Shown: in pieces, positions 7,965-17,232 of the stretch
Layout: each line of letters opens with the position of its first letter
Position numbering within the stretch: position 1 is the first letter of the stretch
NCBI GenBank assembly: GCA_023231005.1
Contig: JALNWG010000014.1
Span: 10,470 to 74,469 of the forward strand
Direction of reading: 5' to 3'
DNA length: 64,000 nucleotides
DNA from: Bacteroidales bacterium
GTDB taxonomy: Bacteria; Bacteroidota; Bacteroidia; Bacteroidales; FEN-979
Program-made: the position numbers and the translations under genes
Notes under the pieces: model-generated
Database searches by the model: none
Seen by the model: only the letters and a program-made list of their open reading frames with translations
What the model was told of the DNA's origin: nothing

Positions 7965-8757
7965 AGGCTTTCATTTTTAATAACTGATCGAGTGGAACAA
8001 TCATAAATCCTTTTCTATTGATATTCTGAATTAGTGCCTCCAGATTTTGTTGAATGAAAGTAGTATGGTCATGCACCAGAATAATTCCTCCTGGTTTTAA
8101 AAGGGAGATGATTTTATTCATGGTTTTGGAGGAGTTGAGGTTCAGGGTATCCATCGACCATATATTCCAGCAAATAACCTCCCAATGCATTTTTCTAAGG
8201 GTTTTACTCACCATGGGATTGATCACGCCATAAGGTGGGCGAAAAAAAAGCGGGGATTTTCCAGTTACATCTCTTATTAGCTGATCGGTTTTCAACAATT
8301 CAGCTTTCATTTTATAAGCGGGAATAAAATCGAACCATTTGGAATGGCTGAACGAATGATTTCCAATAATATGACCTTCTTCATGGATTCTGGTTGCCAG
8401 TTCCATATTGGCTTGGATATTTTTACCAGGACAAAAAAAAGTCGCTTTCAGGTTGTATTTTTTTAAAATTTCCAGAATAAACGGAGTCTTTTCAGGGTTA
8501 GGGCCGTCGTCAAAAGTGAGCGAAACCCAAGGTTGGTCAGTATTCCCACTGCTTATTACAGGATAATGAAAATTAGAACGCGGGACAAAGGCCATGGCAA
8601 CGGAAACCCCAAAATAGATGACAAATACGAGAAAATAGCATAAAAGCAGATGGGAACAAAGAAAGCAATCAGGTTGATGACAAGCAAAGAAACTCCAGAG
8701 GTTTAAGACGAGAAGCAGAATAAAGAAGATGACAGTGAACCGCTTAAAAGTAAACAT
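7957..8757 (-). CDS. Membrane-anchored polysaccharide deacetylase (NodB domain)
   Basis: A 266-aa protein with two hydrophobic segments in the first ~58 residues, then a NodB homology domain: LTFDDGPNP (catalytic and metal Asp), HSFSHS (metal His pair), RPPYG, and a late LVHD. All main metal-binding motifs are present, so it should be active on N- or O-acetyl groups. Its ATG follows the chain-length-factor stop with no gap. In a pigment cluster it might deacetylate a glycolipid carrier or hydrolyse an acyl link; the real substrate is not shown by the sequence. Confidence 0.85.
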   Translation of the reverse strand: MFTFKRFTVIFFILLLVLNLWSFFACHQPDCFLCSHLLLCYFLVFVIYFGVSVAMAFVPRSNFHYPVISSGNTDQPWVSLTFDDGPNPEKTPFILEILKKYNLKATFFCPGKNIQANMELATRIHEEGHIIGNHSFSHSKWFDFIPAYKMKAELLKTDQLIRDVTGKSPLFFRPPYGVINPMVSKTLRKMHWEVICWNIWSMDTLNLNSSKTMNKIISLLKPGGIILVHDHTTFIQQNLEALIQNINRKGFMIVPLDQLLKMKAYA

Positions 8758-9849
8758 CTACGGGTGACTAATTAAGATAAACGAATGATTTATTGCCTGA
8801 TAGTGATTATAGATAAGAATATGTCTGATTTTTTCAGGGACATGGTTAAGACGCACCGGAGTTGGAATGTTTTGGGTCTTCATGATCATCGATGCAAGCC
8901 AGAGTGCAAAAGAAGAAACAGTTTGATATTCTCCGCAAAGGTGTTTAAAAAAACCGAGGGAGGTATTTTGAAAACATTTTTCAACCAGTTCATGGTAAAC
9001 CCGGTCTTTCATTGAATCACCATTCAATCCCAGCAATAAAAGATCAACATTACGTTCTGATAGATTGTGTAATTCAAGGAAGGCTTTTACTTTTTCGCTG
9101 AGTTCACAGGTTGAGGATGGGTTAAGAACCATGAGTACACCTTTTAGCTCTGCATAAGTCCCACTGTTTTTAGTGTTCTCTAAAAAAACAAAAGAAGCAC
9201 CTTCGCCGGCTATGGATCCACGCTGCCGGTCAAGCAACAGATCCTGTGTATTGATTGGTTTTCGTTTCCAATGTCCCAATCTTGAGGTGATGGCAAAAGA
9301 GTTCTGAGTAAGTTCATCAGTTCCACCAACTAATGCATTTGAGAATTCCTCCATATTAATTTGTGTGATGGCATCGAGCAGTGCGCTTTCGAAAGAGAAT
9401 CCACGATGAACAAATGTAAAATTATGACCATGGCACTTGAGCAGAAGGGCAATTTGTCCAGCTACCGTATTGTGAGTCGATTGAATAAAGGAGGTAGGAG
9501 TAAGGAATTCCTCCTTATTACGGATCATGTTGGTTAAGAATTTTTCAGTGTCTTCTATACATCCCAGGCCGGTTCCCGTAACAATCGCATCCGGTGAAAG
9601 AAAGGTTCCATCCGGGTTGCATTGTTTGGCATCCTGCAAACAAATTTTTGCCGCAGTTATACCCATTTTTATGATTCGCCCCATGCGTCGGAAAAGATCC
9701 GAAGGAATGTACTGTTTAAAACCCGGATCAATACATTTAAGCTGATTGGTTTCAAAAAAGAATGGTTCTTGGAGAAAATGGCCCGAATCGGTTGTTTTTT
9801 GTGGAGAAACATTTCCCAATCCGTTGATGTAAATGTGTTTGTTTGTCAT
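8758..9849 (-). CDS. Ketosynthase-like chain-length factor (copy B)
   Basis: A 363-aa protein with ketosynthase fold whose nucleophile-elbow block reads FVHRGFSFESAL. Aligned to the ketosynthase next door, the Cys position is Gly150, so it cannot act as a condensing enzyme by itself. This is the hallmark of chain-length factors such as ApeC, which pair with an active ketosynthase and set chain length. It starts six bases after the stop of ketosynthase 9856-11061, its evident partner. It shares the conserved segments FIQSTxNT, GTGLG and WFKHLCGEY-like FKHLCGEY with the second factor at 11116-12177, so the two are paralogues. Confidence 0.85.
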   Translation of the reverse strand: MTNKHIYINGLGNVSPQKTTDSGHFLQEPFFFETNQLKCIDPGFKQYIPSDLFRRMGRIIKMGITAAKICLQDAKQCNPDGTFLSPDAIVTGTGLGCIEDTEKFLTNMIRNKEEFLTPTSFIQSTHNTVAGQIALLLKCHGHNFTFVHRGFSFESALLDAITQINMEEFSNALVGGTDELTQNSFAITSRLGHWKRKPINTQDLLLDRQRGSIAGEGASFVFLENTKNSGTYAELKGVLMVLNPSSTCELSEKVKAFLELHNLSERNVDLLLLGLNGDSMKDRVYHELVEKCFQNTSLGFFKHLCGEYQTVSSFALWLASMIMKTQNIPTPVRLNHVPEKIRHILIYNHYQAINHSFILISHP

Positions 9850-9855
9850 TGTATC

Positions 9856-11061
9856 TCAGACTTTGGAAAGGATCACACTGGAGTTATTTCCTCCGAAACC
9901 AAATGAGTTTGATAATATATGGCGAAGTTCGATATTCCTGATTGTTTTTCGGACCGGTTGAATTTTCAACTCTTTCATGGGAGTGGAAAAATTAAGATTC
10001 GGGAAAATTACGCGGTTTCTGATAGAAAGAATCGAGATTACTGCTTCCACAGCGCCGGCTGCACCGAGTGTATGGCCGGTAAATGCTTTGGTAGAACTGA
10101 ATGGAGGTACCTGATCCCCAAATATTCTTTCCATGGCTATCCCTTCAGAAAGATCGTTGTTTTCTGTGCCTGTTCCATGAACATTGATATAATCGATTTC
10201 CGCTGGTTTAAGTCCGCTCATTTTCAGCGCTTTCGACATGGCAAGAAAAGCACCAGTACCATCCGGTGAAGAGGCTGTTTGGTGAAAGGCATCGTTGGCA
10301 TTTCCGTATCCCAATATTTCAGCAAGGATTTTCTTTTGTTCTTTATGAACGATTTCTTCGGATTCCAGGACAAGGAAGGCAGCGCCTTCGCCCAAAGTCA
10401 AACCGGCGCGATGTTCATCAAAGGGGTGACAGCCATTTTTATCAAGAATCATTAAGGTATTGAAACCATTTAAGGTAAATCGAGTTAAAGCGTCATTTCC
10501 GCCTACTAAAACCCGATCTAATTGCCCCGATTTGATCAGATTTGAGCCGAACATGATGGCGTTTACCGAAGAGGAACATGCCGTGCTAATGGTCGTTACA
10601 AAATCGGTGATATGGAGATTTGAAGCAATCCGTTCCGTACTATCTGCACAATCATGATTTACGATGTTGATCATCCTGCCTTTTTGAGGGGACTCCAGAA
10701 ATTCAGCATAGAAATTTTCGCTTAGGTCCATTCCTCCAACGGTTGTGGCAGAAACCAAACCGGTTCTGTGTTTTTGAATATCGGTGATTCCGGACGATCC
10801 AAGCGCTTCTTTTGCAGCTTTGATTCCCAACAATGCAGTTCTTGTAAGGTTTTTTGCGCCCTTGTGTCCAATTTCATCAAGCAATTGGTTGGTAGTCAGT
10901 TTAACCTCGGCCAGGGGCAGGATCCCTTTGTGTATTGATGAGAAAAGTGTAATCTCTCCGATACCCGATTTTTCTGCAAGCAGTGATGTCAGTGTTTCGT
11001 CCACATTGTTCCCAATGGCACAAACAACTCCAATTCCCGTGACATAAACCCGTTTTGACAT
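9856..11061 (-). CDS. Beta-ketoacyl-ACP synthase (KS, copy B)
   Basis: A 401-aa FabF-type ketosynthase with an intact triad: Cys162 (STACSSS), His295 (VHGTGT) and His330 (FTGHTLGAAG). It condenses acyl chains with malonyl-ACP. It is immediately followed by a Cys-less partner, forming a KS/chain-length-factor heterodimer of the aryl-polyene type. The very similar gene at 12187-13395 has the same arrangement, so a KS-CLF unit has been duplicated in tandem. A 54-base gap separates it from the upstream factor gene, the widest internal gap in this part of the operon. Confidence 0.9.
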   Translation of the reverse strand: MSKRVYVTGIGVVCAIGNNVDETLTSLLAEKSGIGEITLFSSIHKGILPLAEVKLTTNQLLDEIGHKGAKNLTRTALLGIKAAKEALGSSGITDIQKHRTGLVSATTVGGMDLSENFYAEFLESPQKGRMINIVNHDCADSTERIASNLHITDFVTTISTACSSSVNAIMFGSNLIKSGQLDRVLVGGNDALTRFTLNGFNTLMILDKNGCHPFDEHRAGLTLGEGAAFLVLESEEIVHKEQKKILAEILGYGNANDAFHQTASSPDGTGAFLAMSKALKMSGLKPAEIDYINVHGTGTENNDLSEGIAMERIFGDQVPPFSSTKAFTGHTLGAAGAVEAVISILSIRNRVIFPNLNFSTPMKELKIQPVRKTIRNIELRHILSNSFGFGGNNSSVILSKV

Positions 11062-11115
11062 TTGAGAAAAAATAAATGAAGCGGCAAAATTAACAGAAAT
11101 AATACAATGGAAAAA

Positions 11116-12177
11116 TCAGGATATTGCCCGGACCAACATCAGTGCGTGATTTATATTTCGGAGTTGATTATAAATAAGGATATTTTTCCATGAGGAAGGT
11201 TGTAAATCATTCAGTTGCATGATTGGTGGATATTCTCTTCTTTTCAGGATGTTAGCGGCAGCGTAAAGTGCAAATCCGGTAGCTGTATAATATTCACCGC
11301 AAAGATGCTTGAACCAGGCTTGAGGAACTCCCGGAAAGAAATCATTAGACATCTGATAATAAACCGGATCATATTGAATATCACCGTTCACTCCTAAAAT
11401 CAAAAGATCAATATTGGGACGGGATAAATTATTCTTTTCCAGGAAACGCTCAATAACATCAGGAATGGAAGTTGTTTGTTCAATATCGAAGAGGGTCAGT
11501 ACATCCAGAAGTTCAGCATAACTTTCAGCGGTTTTTTCTTTTCCAAGAGTAAAAAAGGCAGCTCCTTCTCCAGCCAGGGCACCAGGGGTCTGATACTCCC
11601 TCACTTTGAGATTGTTTACGGGTTCCTTTTTCCATTGGCCAACTCTTCGGATAATTTGAAGATGGTTAAATGTCATTTCATCAATCCCACCCACCAGGAT
11701 GTTCTGAGCCATTTCTTCTTCCATCAGCATCAATGCATCGAGTAATCCATTTTCGAAAGAAAAATTACGATGGACATACGTGGAATTATAATTATGACAT
11801 TTCAGTTGAATGGCAATCTGAGAGCTGATTGTATTGTATGTAGATTGAATAAACGGAGTGGGATTCAGAAATTTTTCATCTTTCGAAATCTCTCCTAAAA
11901 TTTTTTCAGTTTCCTCAACGCTTCCAAGCCCAGTTCCCGTAATGATTGCATCCGGCATATCACACCCAGCATCCATCAAACTGATTTTGGCTGAAGCGAT
12001 CCCCATTTTGATGAGTCGGCTCATCCGTCTTGACTGGATGGGATCGATGTATTTTTTATAGACCGGCTCGATGCATTTCAAAAAATCAGCCTGATATTCC
12101 ATAATTTCCGTCAGAAACTCATGAGTGTCGACAGTTTTTTGTGGAGAGATAAGTCCGATTCCGTTGATATAAGGCAT
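11116..12177 (-). CDS. Ketosynthase-like chain-length factor (copy A)
   Basis: A 353-aa ketosynthase homologue with no Cys at the nucleophile elbow (YVHRNFSFENGL; Asn in its place), hence a chain-length factor rather than a catalyst. It shares the motifs RRMxRxIKMGIxxAKI, GTGLG, FIQSTYNT and FKHLCGEY with copy B. It begins nine bases after the stop of the active ketosynthase 12187-13395, its probable partner. Two KS/CLF pairs in one operon suggest either two chains of different length (aryl polyene and alkyl partner) or successive extension of one chain; this is inference. Confidence 0.85.
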   Translation of the reverse strand: MPYINGIGLISPQKTVDTHEFLTEIMEYQADFLKCIEPVYKKYIDPIQSRRMSRLIKMGIASAKISLMDAGCDMPDAIITGTGLGSVEETEKILGEISKDEKFLNPTPFIQSTYNTISSQIAIQLKCHNYNSTYVHRNFSFENGLLDALMLMEEEMAQNILVGGIDEMTFNHLQIIRRVGQWKKEPVNNLKVREYQTPGALAGEGAAFFTLGKEKTAESYAELLDVLTLFDIEQTTSIPDVIERFLEKNNLSRPNIDLLILGVNGDIQYDPVYYQMSNDFFPGVPQAWFKHLCGEYYTATGFALYAAANILKRREYPPIMQLNDLQPSSWKNILIYNQLRNINHALMLVRAIS

Positions 12178-12186
12178 GAAAAGTGA

Positions 12187-13395
12187 TTAAATGTTTGATG
12201 TTTTTTTAAAGATTAACGAGGTGTCGTTTCCGCCGAAACCAAATGAATTCGACATGACGACATTAAGGTTAGCATTATTGATTAAGGTCTTCACGGGAGA
12301 AAAATGGAGTTCATTGATGGGTACTTCAAAATTCAGATTTGGCCAGATCACCCGTTGCTGAATACAAAGTATCGATAGAATGGCTTCTATTGAGCCGGCG
12401 GCGCTGGTGGTATGTCCGGTAAAAGGTTTTGTTGAACTGATTTTCGGAATTGAAGACCCGAATAAAGTTTCAATGGCCCGTCCTTCCGAAAGGTCATTAT
12501 TATCGGTACCAGTTCCGTGGGCATTGATATAATCGATTGATTCCGGCTTCATTCCGCATAGATCAAGCGCTTTTTTCATTGCCAGAAGTGCGCCGATACC
12601 ATCGGGCGAAGAGGCTGTTTGATGGAATGCTTCACATGCATTTCCCCATCCTGCAAGTTCACAAATGGGTTGGTTCCCGGTCTTTTTCAAAGCCGATTCC
12701 GATTCCAATACCAAATAGGCAGCACCTTCTCCTAAATTGATCCCGGCTCTATGACGATCAAATGGTTTACAAGGTGATTTATCGAGGATTTTAAGGGCAT
12801 TAAATCCATTCAGATGAAATTTTGTCAGTGCTTCACATCCTCCGGCAATAACGCGATCGAGATGCCCTGTTTGGATCATTCGGGCTCCCAGCATCAATGC
12901 ATTGGCAGCAGAAGAGCAAGCAGTGCTTATCGTTGTAATAAAACCTTTAATCTTCAGAATCGAGGCAATTTTTTCAGTACTGTCGGCACAGTCATAAACA
13001 TCGATGTATGAATTGCGGGAATCGTTGGTTAAAAAATCATGATAGTATAAATCACAACGATCCATTCCTCCAACTGTGGTTGCAGATATTAGTCCGGTTT
13101 CTATTCCGGGATTTTCTAAAACACGGGCATGATCGTAGGCTTCCTTCGCTGCAATAATTCCCAATAATGCATTTCGGGAATAAGCGTCTGAAGGATTGAT
13201 GTGAGCCAGATCGAAAAGCCCATCCAAATCAAAAGGGACTTCTCCAACAAGGAGTTCATCTTTTAATATGGTCTTGATATAATGAATTTTTCCAAGGCCT
13301 GATTTAGTGGAAAGTAAGGAAGCAAGGTTCTCCTGAAGGTTGTTTCCCAGACATGAAATGATTCCTGTACCTGTAATAAAAATCCGCTGGGACAT
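12187..13395 (-). CDS. Beta-ketoacyl-ACP synthase (KS, copy A)
   Basis: A 402-aa FabF-type enzyme with Cys160 (STACSSA), His293 (AHGTGT) and His328 (FTGHTTSAAG), so it should be catalytically competent. It follows the ACP gene by six bases and precedes its chain-length factor by nine. It resembles copy B (9856-11061) in length and motifs (SATTVGGMD, CADSTEKIAS, NGFNALKILDK), which marks the two as products of duplication that have since diverged. Confidence 0.9.
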   Translation of the reverse strand: MSQRIFITGTGIISCLGNNLQENLASLLSTKSGLGKIHYIKTILKDELLVGEVPFDLDGLFDLAHINPSDAYSRNALLGIIAAKEAYDHARVLENPGIETGLISATTVGGMDRCDLYYHDFLTNDSRNSYIDVYDCADSTEKIASILKIKGFITTISTACSSAANALMLGARMIQTGHLDRVIAGGCEALTKFHLNGFNALKILDKSPCKPFDRHRAGINLGEGAAYLVLESESALKKTGNQPICELAGWGNACEAFHQTASSPDGIGALLAMKKALDLCGMKPESIDYINAHGTGTDNNDLSEGRAIETLFGSSIPKISSTKPFTGHTTSAAGSIEAILSILCIQQRVIWPNLNFEVPINELHFSPVKTLINNANLNVVMSNSFGFGGNDTSLIFKKTSNI

Positions 13396-13401
13396 TCAGG
13401 T

Positions 13402-13656
13402 TTATTTTTTATGCTCGGTAATGTATTCGGCCATTGTCCGGATGGAATAAAATATTTTTTTCCCATCTTTCGGATCCTCAATCTTTATACCGTAGTTTTT
13501 TTCTAACAATACAATCAATTCCAAGGCATCAATCGAATCCAATCCCAATCCTTCACCAAACAGAGGTGAATCGGGGTTTATATCATCTACTGTAATATCT
13601 TCGAGATTCAATTGTTCAATGACTTCTTTCTTCAATTTATTGATTAATTCTTCCAT
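13402..13656 (-). CDS. Acyl carrier protein (first ACP)
   Basis: I use the ATG at 13656 (84 aa); the frame extends eight codons further to a TTG that would overlap the upstream gene. The phosphopantetheine site is Ser41 in GLGLDSIDALEL, and the protein is acidic and helical as ACPs are. It would hold the growing chain for the nearby KS/CLF pairs. DSID, rather than the DSLD of FabF-pathway AcpP, is the form often seen in dedicated secondary-metabolism carriers. A second ACP lies at 23557-23805, which fits the two-ACP layout of aryl-polyene clusters. Confidence 0.88.
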   Translation of the reverse strand: MEELINKLKKEVIEQLNLEDITVDDINPDSPLFGEGLGLDSIDALELIVLLEKNYGIKIEDPKDGKKIFYSIRTMAEYITEHKK

Positions 13657-13666
13657 AGTAGATTGT

Positions 13667-14317
13667 TCAGTTATGTTCAAATATTAAGTCCAGGTTAATT
13701 TGGTTAAAAGGCAATGGTCGAAATTTTGATATTTCGTCCGACATCGGTAAACCAGATTTCTCTATAAGCGTAATCAATGTTCTGTATTTACTCCCAAGTA
13801 CTTCCACCCATCCGCACAAACATGCTTCCATCCCGCAATTCTCAAATAACTGCCGGGTATAGTTATAAAGGAGTGTACTGTCGAAAGTTTCTGAAATCAG
13901 AAAAACATTTTCTCCTTTGATTTTATTTTTAATACAAATCTCTCCAACCACAATATTCGGAAGGGTATATACAAATACTGAAGGGCTTGGAAAGTATTTC
14001 AATCGGTCTTTTATAGTATCGTAGTGAGCGATATCTGTATCCAGACTTGAACTTGAATTAGCCAAAACCACTCCAACCGAATCATTGCGGTATCCCGAGA
14101 TTGTATTTTGTTTTAAAATCAAATCTGCTGCAAGAAATCCAAGTTTACTGATGGAATCCATTTTGTAAAACTTGGGATAATTGATTTGTTCTTGTTTGTA
14201 GACTGATTTAATAAAGTCTGCAAAAGTAAGAAAATTTTCCTGATAATAGATTAGCCGGTCATTGACAATGACTTTATTTCCATGAATTTGGCAATATGCG
14301 GATATAATCAGGTCCAT
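13667..14317 (-). CDS. Half-length ketosynthase-like protein
   Basis: I start at the ATG at 14317 (216 aa), which follows the upstream ketosynthase stop by one base; the longer frame would overlap it. The sequence looks like only the N-terminal half of a thiolase-fold ketosynthase: VGVVLANSSSSLDTD resembles the acyl-binding loop and FPSPSVFVYTLPNIVVGEICI resembles the segment before the nucleophile. The nucleophile region that follows (NVFLISETFDS) has no Cys. Proteins of this kind occur beside ketosynthases in Bacteroidota polyene clusters. It may be a non-catalytic partner of the ketosynthase at 14319-15491. The function is unproven. Confidence 0.65.
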   Translation of the reverse strand: MDLIISAYCQIHGNKVIVNDRLIYYQENFLTFADFIKSVYKQEQINYPKFYKMDSISKLGFLAADLILKQNTISGYRNDSVGVVLANSSSSLDTDIAHYDTIKDRLKYFPSPSVFVYTLPNIVVGEICIKNKIKGENVFLISETFDSTLLYNYTRQLFENCGMEACLCGWVEVLGSKYRTLITLIEKSGLPMSDEISKFRPLPFNQINLDLIFEHN

Positions 14318-14318
14318 A

Positions 14319-15491
14319 TTAGGATTTCTGGTAGATAATTGCAGCATTGCATCCTCCGAAACCAGAAGCCATTTTCAGTGCATGTTTCAATGGTTTGGTT
14401 TCACATTTTGTAATGACATTAATGGGCACTGGGACACCACACTCATGGTAGCCGGCGGATACAAAAAGTTGATTGGTTTTCAAAGATTCAATTGCAGCCA
14501 CTGATTCAATCAGGCCGGCCGCGCCCAAAGTATGACCCCAGTATCCTTTGAAACTGTTTACGGGAACCTTCGTAAGGTCACACCAGGCAATGGCTTTCGA
14601 CTCCATTTCATCATTATAAGAAGTAGCAGTGCCATGAGCAGAAATATATTGAATATCGGCAGGTGTTAAGTTGGCGGCAGCCATCGCTTTTTTAATTGCT
14701 ATTCCCAGCTCTTCACCTGTCCTGGATGGCCCAGAGATATGGTTTGCATCGTTTGTCGTTGCTGCTCCTGCAATGGTGATCTGGTCTATTACCGAAGGTT
14801 TTGGAAAAGCAGAAAGAATCATTGCACCGGCACCTTCTCCCAGGGAGAGACCGGTACGGTGAAGGTCAAATGGCTTACAAGGAGCCGGACTGATTGCCTG
14901 AAATGACTGGAATCCTGTGATGACAAATTCTGAAGCGATGTCCCCACCAGCTACTACAGCATGATCGACCAAACCCGATTGAATAAAGCGGGAAGCGGTT
15001 ATCAGAGCGAGAATTCCTGAAATACAAGCATTGGAGATAACCACAGGAGGAAGCGTAAATCCAAAAAAAGCACCAATAACACGGGCAAGTTCCCATAAAA
15101 AGATACGACGGTGATTAAACTGTGCTTTGTAACGTTCCTCCAACAAATCAATATTACCTTTGGTAGTAGAAAGAACAAATAAAGTTCGTTTATTCCAGAG
15201 GTTAATATTTGATGCAGAAAGAACATCTGAAATTGAAACAAGGAGAATTTTTTCGAGTCGGGTATAAGAGACCGGAGCGGTATTTTTTTGATGTTTTTGA
15301 AGAACCTCAGAAAATCGCAGTTCCAGCTCAGGAGTATTTACCCTTGATAATGTAATGGGCGATGGATATAAGGAAGGATCCTCAATCTGCTTCAGGCCTA
15401 TCACATTATTTTGAATCGACCTAACATTTTCACTGGTATTAAAACCCAATGAGGTAATGATATTATCAGCAGTGATATAGACAGGTCTCAT
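14319..15491 (-). CDS. Beta-ketoacyl-ACP synthase (third KS)
   Basis: A 390-aa FabF/FabB-type synthase with Cys156 (SNACISG), His286 (AHGTAT) and His320 (YWGHTLGAAG), so active by motif. It is clearly more distant from the two tandem synthases (no SATTVGG motif) and may act at a separate step such as the first condensation onto the aryl starter, as proposed for ApeR-like synthases. It starts three bases after the thioesterase stop and leads into the half-length ketosynthase-like gene. Confidence 0.88.
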   Translation of the reverse strand: MRPVYITADNIITSLGFNTSENVRSIQNNVIGLKQIEDPSLYPSPITLSRVNTPELELRFSEVLQKHQKNTAPVSYTRLEKILLVSISDVLSASNINLWNKRTLFVLSTTKGNIDLLEERYKAQFNHRRIFLWELARVIGAFFGFTLPPVVISNACISGILALITASRFIQSGLVDHAVVAGGDIASEFVITGFQSFQAISPAPCKPFDLHRTGLSLGEGAGAMILSAFPKPSVIDQITIAGAATTNDANHISGPSRTGEELGIAIKKAMAAANLTPADIQYISAHGTATSYNDEMESKAIAWCDLTKVPVNSFKGYWGHTLGAAGLIESVAAIESLKTNQLFVSAGYHECGVPVPINVITKCETKPLKHALKMASGFGGCNAAIIYQKS

Positions 15492-15494
15492 AGT

Positions 15495-15920
15495 TCATTC
15501 ATCAATAATGCCCCAATGCTTTTTCCATCCCGTATAAAATTCGGGAGCAGTAAGTAATAATTCTCCGGTCTGGGTCAGGAATACCTGGATGGAACTACCG
15601 GTAGCCATGATCTCCATATCTGATTTCCGGAAAACGGTATATTCGAAAACAATTTTGGCTGAATCAGTAGGGATATATCGGGTTTCAATAATGGCGATAT
15701 CGCCATATTGTAAAGGTCTTTTGAAATCACAGGAAATTCTAACCAACGGAATCATAACCTGGTGTTTATAAACTTCGAGATACCCCAGATCATACTTGAT
15801 CCCAAAGGATTCACGTCCATCTTCAAAGTATTTAATGTAATTTCCATGCCAAACAATCCGCATGGAATCAACCTCTGAAAACCTTACACTAATTTCTTTT
15901 CTATCGGTCAATTCCATCAT
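15495..15920 (-). CDS. Hotdog-fold acyl thioesterase (YbgC-like)
   Basis: A 141-aa hotdog protein with the family motif FSEVDSMRIVWHGNYIKYFEDGRE split here into SEVDSMRIVWHGNY and the following YFEDGRE. The Asp and the HGNY block match the YbgC / 4-hydroxybenzoyl-CoA thioesterase active site. Its ATG overlaps the TAA of the ABC permease by one base, so it is coupled to the exporter. In aryl-polyene clusters a thioesterase of this family is a standard component (ApeK-type). Its position between exporter and ketosynthase suggests chain release or proofreading, which is inference. Confidence 0.82.
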   Translation of the reverse strand: MMELTDRKEISVRFSEVDSMRIVWHGNYIKYFEDGRESFGIKYDLGYLEVYKHQVMIPLVRISCDFKRPLQYGDIAIIETRYIPTDSAKIVFEYTVFRKSDMEIMATGSSIQVFLTQTGELLLTAPEFYTGWKKHWGIIDE

Positions 15921-17221
15921 TATTTATTCAAGGGATTTTTAATGGTACGAAATGCAAACGTGATTACTACAGAGACTATAAAGAAGAGGGATAATTTAAA
16001 AATCTGGGGAAGAATCTCCATCAGACCACCCGAACGGATGAAAATGGTATAGTATCCGGTGAGAGCCCAGTTAAGGGGGCTAAACCCCGCCACAAGTTGC
16101 ATTTTATCCGACATCAGATACATTGGCACAAAAAGTCCTCCTAGGGCGGCCATAATGATGATCGAAACAGCGCCAAAAGCAGCAGCTTGCTGATTGGTTG
16201 TTGCGATAGTGCCTACTAAAAGACCGTATCCCAACGCTGCCAGGGAAATAACAATGGTGACGACTGACAGCGCAAACAGATGATTACCAAGCACAAGGGG
16301 AACCGCATTAAACAAGGGGAGCAGGTAAATCCCGGTAAGAATCATCAGGATTGTTTGTAAGATACAAACGACAAGATAAACGGAAACCTTTGAAAATAAA
16401 AGTTTCATAAAGGAGACCGGTAAACTTTGTATTCTGAACAAGCTGCCTTCTTGTCGTTCAGTCATCATGCTGTTTGTAAATGGAATGATGATAAAAAACA
16501 TAGCAAATACGGCCCAGGAAGGGACATTATGCTGAGCTGTGTTTGGAATCTCTTCAGTTTTCTTAAAGGTTGGGAATACCTCTTTGAAATAAACCGATTC
16601 CTTGAAATTATGCTCAGGTGGCAGGTAATTTGGAAATATCCTGGACATTTCCTGGTTAAATGTTTGGAACACCATCTCAGTTTCAATTTTATAATTGAAT
16701 TCCTTGATGTTGCTGAGAATGGCTGTCTGGAAGGATTTTTTGATGGTCGGATCAAAAAAAACCGTTACCGTATCCGCATTCTTCATCGGGATATTATTGA
16801 TCAATAACGGATTGAACATCCCAAAACCAGATAAAGTCTGGGCCACCATCAGACTGACATTAGCGCGAATTGATTTGGTGATTCCCTTTGGAATTACAAT
16901 CCCGATGAGATAGTCGCCCTGCTTTACAGCTTCCCGGATAGATTTCTCAGTAACCCGGTTACCGTTCAGTGAATCGATAACTTCAAAAAAATTGGAATTT
17001 CGGAGACCTTTTCCGATTCTCAATCCTAAAGAATCTTTATCATTATCTAAAAAAAGTACTTTCATTCTTGATTCTCTGGTGATTGAACTATAGCCCACTT
17101 CCTGAAGTAATGACATGATTATGATCAGAACCATGGGCATGATAAAGAGGATAATTAATCCGGCTTTATCTCGGAGTAGCAACAGTAACTCTTTTCTGAA
17201 TCCGGCAAAAAATTTAAACAT
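15920..17221 (-). CDS. ABC-2 type transporter permease
   Basis: A 433-aa membrane protein with one N-terminal helix (about residues 21-41), a large periplasmic domain of roughly 200 residues, and five or six C-terminal helices from about residue 237 on, the layout of ABC-2 permeases such as YhhJ/YbhR. It is placed 11 bases after the matching ATPase gene. The pair probably exports a hydrophobic product or its lipid carrier across the inner membrane. Flexirubin-type clusters commonly contain such a transporter; the cargo is not shown by the sequence. Confidence 0.87.
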   Translation of the reverse strand: MFKFFAGFRKELLLLLRDKAGLIILFIMPMVLIIIMSLLQEVGYSSITRESRMKVLFLDNDKDSLGLRIGKGLRNSNFFEVIDSLNGNRVTEKSIREAVKQGDYLIGIVIPKGITKSIRANVSLMVAQTLSGFGMFNPLLINNIPMKNADTVTVFFDPTIKKSFQTAILSNIKEFNYKIETEMVFQTFNQEMSRIFPNYLPPEHNFKESVYFKEVFPTFKKTEEIPNTAQHNVPSWAVFAMFFIIIPFTNSMMTERQEGSLFRIQSLPVSFMKLLFSKVSVYLVVCILQTILMILTGIYLLPLFNAVPLVLGNHLFALSVVTIVISLAALGYGLLVGTIATTNQQAAAFGAVSIIIMAALGGLFVPMYLMSDKMQLVAGFSPLNWALTGYYTIFIRSGGLMEILPQIFKLSLFFIVSVVITFAFRTIKNPLNK

Positions 17222-17232
17222 AGAATCTTACT

